This document shows positions 5,980-6,797 of a stretch of 6,797 nucleotides of DNA, piece after piece. The position numbers were made by a program, and so were the translations under genes. A model generated the notes under the pieces. That model saw only the letters and a program-made list of their open reading frames with translations. It was not told where the DNA came from and ran no database searches. The stretch spans positions 1-6,797 of the forward strand of contig CAMLFF010000178.1 in NCBI GenBank assembly GCA_946479185.1. The letters run 5' to 3'. Source of the stretch: an uncultured Sphingobium sp. Its GTDB lineage: Bacteria > Pseudomonadota > Alphaproteobacteria > Sphingomonadales > Sphingomonadaceae. Within the stretch, counting starts at the first letter, position 1. Each line of letters begins with the position of its first letter.

Positions 5980-6777
5980 TCAGCCGGTCAGCCCAAGCTC
6001 GGAATCCGTGGCGGCACGCCCCCATTTGTCGCGCGGTGGCATCGGGCGGCTGCGCCAATCAACATCCGGCGAGAAGCTGGAAATGCTGCGCCCCTCAGGG
6101 ATGCGCCCATTGCCGCCACCCTGCGCATAATCATAATAGAGCTTAAGCAGCTCCTCCTTCGAGCGATGCTGCGCGGCGGGATGCGTCACGCAGGCCTCGC
6201 GCCAGGCGAGAACGCGGTCGAACGCGGCGGGCACCTCATAATCCTCATAATAATCGAGGAACCAGAGGCGCTTGAACATGGGCGTGAAGGCAACTTCCGC
6301 CCAGCCGAAGCGATCCTCGAACAGGAAGCTTGTGCCCTTGGCATAGCGCTTGAGGAAGGCATCCACCTTGCCGAACTCGGCATCGACAGCAGCGCGCATC
6401 TCATCGCGCTTGGTGGCATCGCGGTTGAGGATCATGCGGTAGCCAGCGCCGGAGAATGGCCCGGAAAGCTCGGCCAGCATGCCCTCGACCGCGTGATTGA
6501 ACGGATCGGGATGGGCGACAGCGGGGTCAGGGTAGCGCTGCTCAAGATAGCGCAGGATGACCATGCTCTCCTTGAGGCTCTCGCCATTCTCCACATCGAG
6601 CAGCGGCAGCGCGGTCGTGCCGCCGCTTTTGGCGAGCAACCAGTCCGGGCGCGGCTTGGAGATATCGATCTCCACATCCTTGAGGGCGATGCCCTTCAGC
6701 TCCAGCATGATCTCCACCCGCTCCGAGAAGGGGCAGCCGGGGATGTGGTAGATGGTGAGTGGCTGGGCTTGAGGCAT
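5980..6777 (-). CDS. Glutathione S-transferase family protein (cysteine type) with C-terminal tail
   Basis: The 265-residue cytosolic protein starts at ATG 6777, with GAGGG as a possible ribosome binding site about 10 nt upstream. The N-terminal thioredoxin-fold domain (about 6-84) has the motif GCPFSERV with C15 as probable catalytic residue, a cis-proline in TALPLL (P58), and the glutathione gamma-glutamyl contact KES (E70, S71). The helical C-terminal domain (about 92-216) contains FEDRFGWAEVAFTPMF, equivalent to the conserved N-capping helix. A cysteine in CPF rather than Ser or Tyr suggests an omega- or beta-like enzyme doing thiol transfer or deglutathionylation rather than classic conjugation; the substrate is unknown. 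Residues 219-265 form a Gly/Pro/Arg-rich tail beyond the usual 200-220-residue fold. GC content matches the neighbouring resident genes. It lies upstream of and in the same direction as the receptor, but the 194-bp gap argues against tight coupling. Confidence 0.86.
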   Translation of the reverse strand: MPQAQPLTIYHIPGCPFSERVEIMLELKGIALKDVEIDISKPRPDWLLAKSGGTTALPLLDVENGESLKESMVILRYLEQRYPDPAVAHPDPFNHAVEGMLAELSGPFSGAGYRMILNRDATKRDEMRAAVDAEFGKVDAFLKRYAKGTSFLFEDRFGWAEVAFTPMFKRLWFLDYYEDYEVPAAFDRVLAWREACVTHPAAQHRSKEELLKLYYDYAQGGGNGRIPEGRSISSFSPDVDWRSRPMPPRDKWGRAATDSELGLTG

Positions 6778-6782
6778 GTCGC

Positions 6783-6797
6783 TCAGCCCTCGGCCTT
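6783..6797 (-). CDS. Possible 3' end of an upstream gene (five codons only)
   Basis: Read on the minus strand, the edge of the window gives K-A-E-G and TGA in one frame, ending 5 nt before the GST start codon. A stop this close to a start is typical of operon junctions. Four residues cannot establish a gene, so this is only a pointer that the GST may be the second gene of a transcript. Confidence 0.2.
   Translation of the reverse strand, partial: KAEG

Overview
The window looks like chromosomal DNA from an alphaproteobacterium, most likely a sphingomonad (Sphingomonadales). This is inferred from the high GC of most genes (about 60-77% on hand-counted lines), a TonB-dependent receptor of the style common in that order, an exported DUF2141 protein beside a glycosyltransferase, and a GTG start with a good Shine-Dalgarno. 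No rRNA, tRNA, CRISPR array, transposase or integrase is visible, so the taxonomy is an inference.

Layout from left to right. (1) Positions 2-610, plus strand: the C-terminal part of a GT-B glycosyltransferase whose start lies outside the window. (2) 666-1193, minus: a small exported DUF2141 protein, convergent with the glycosyltransferase. (3) 1194-1602: about 400 bp with no credible gene, holding an exact 11-bp-period tandem repeat (1503-1535) and a small stem-loop (1555-1575). (4) 1603-3567, minus: an OLD-like protein, an ABC-type ATPase fused to a C-terminal TOPRIM nuclease-like domain. It is clearly poorer in GC (about 46% on sampled lines) than its neighbours. (5) 3568-3733: its AT-richer leader, with a 17-bp dyad directly upstream of the ribosome binding site. 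(6) 3734-5785, minus: a TonB-dependent outer-membrane receptor. (7) 5786-5979: the gap upstream of the receptor, with a 17-bp perfect inverted repeat and a 7-bp direct repeat. (8) 5980-6777, minus: a cysteine-type glutathione S-transferase-like protein with a long C-terminal tail. The last 15 bases may be the tail of a further minus-strand gene.

The receptor, DUF2141 protein, glycosyltransferase and GST look like ordinary resident envelope and housekeeping genes; nothing in the sequence ties them into one pathway. The OLD-like gene is the outlier. It looks like a single-gene cargo inserted between the receptor and DUF2141 genes. OLD proteins include phage P2 Old (phage exclusion) and GajA of Gabija, so a stand-alone anti-mobile-element or DNA-processing role is the most interesting hypothesis here. 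No GajB-like helicase or other partner lies next to it, so it would have to act alone or with a partner encoded elsewhere.
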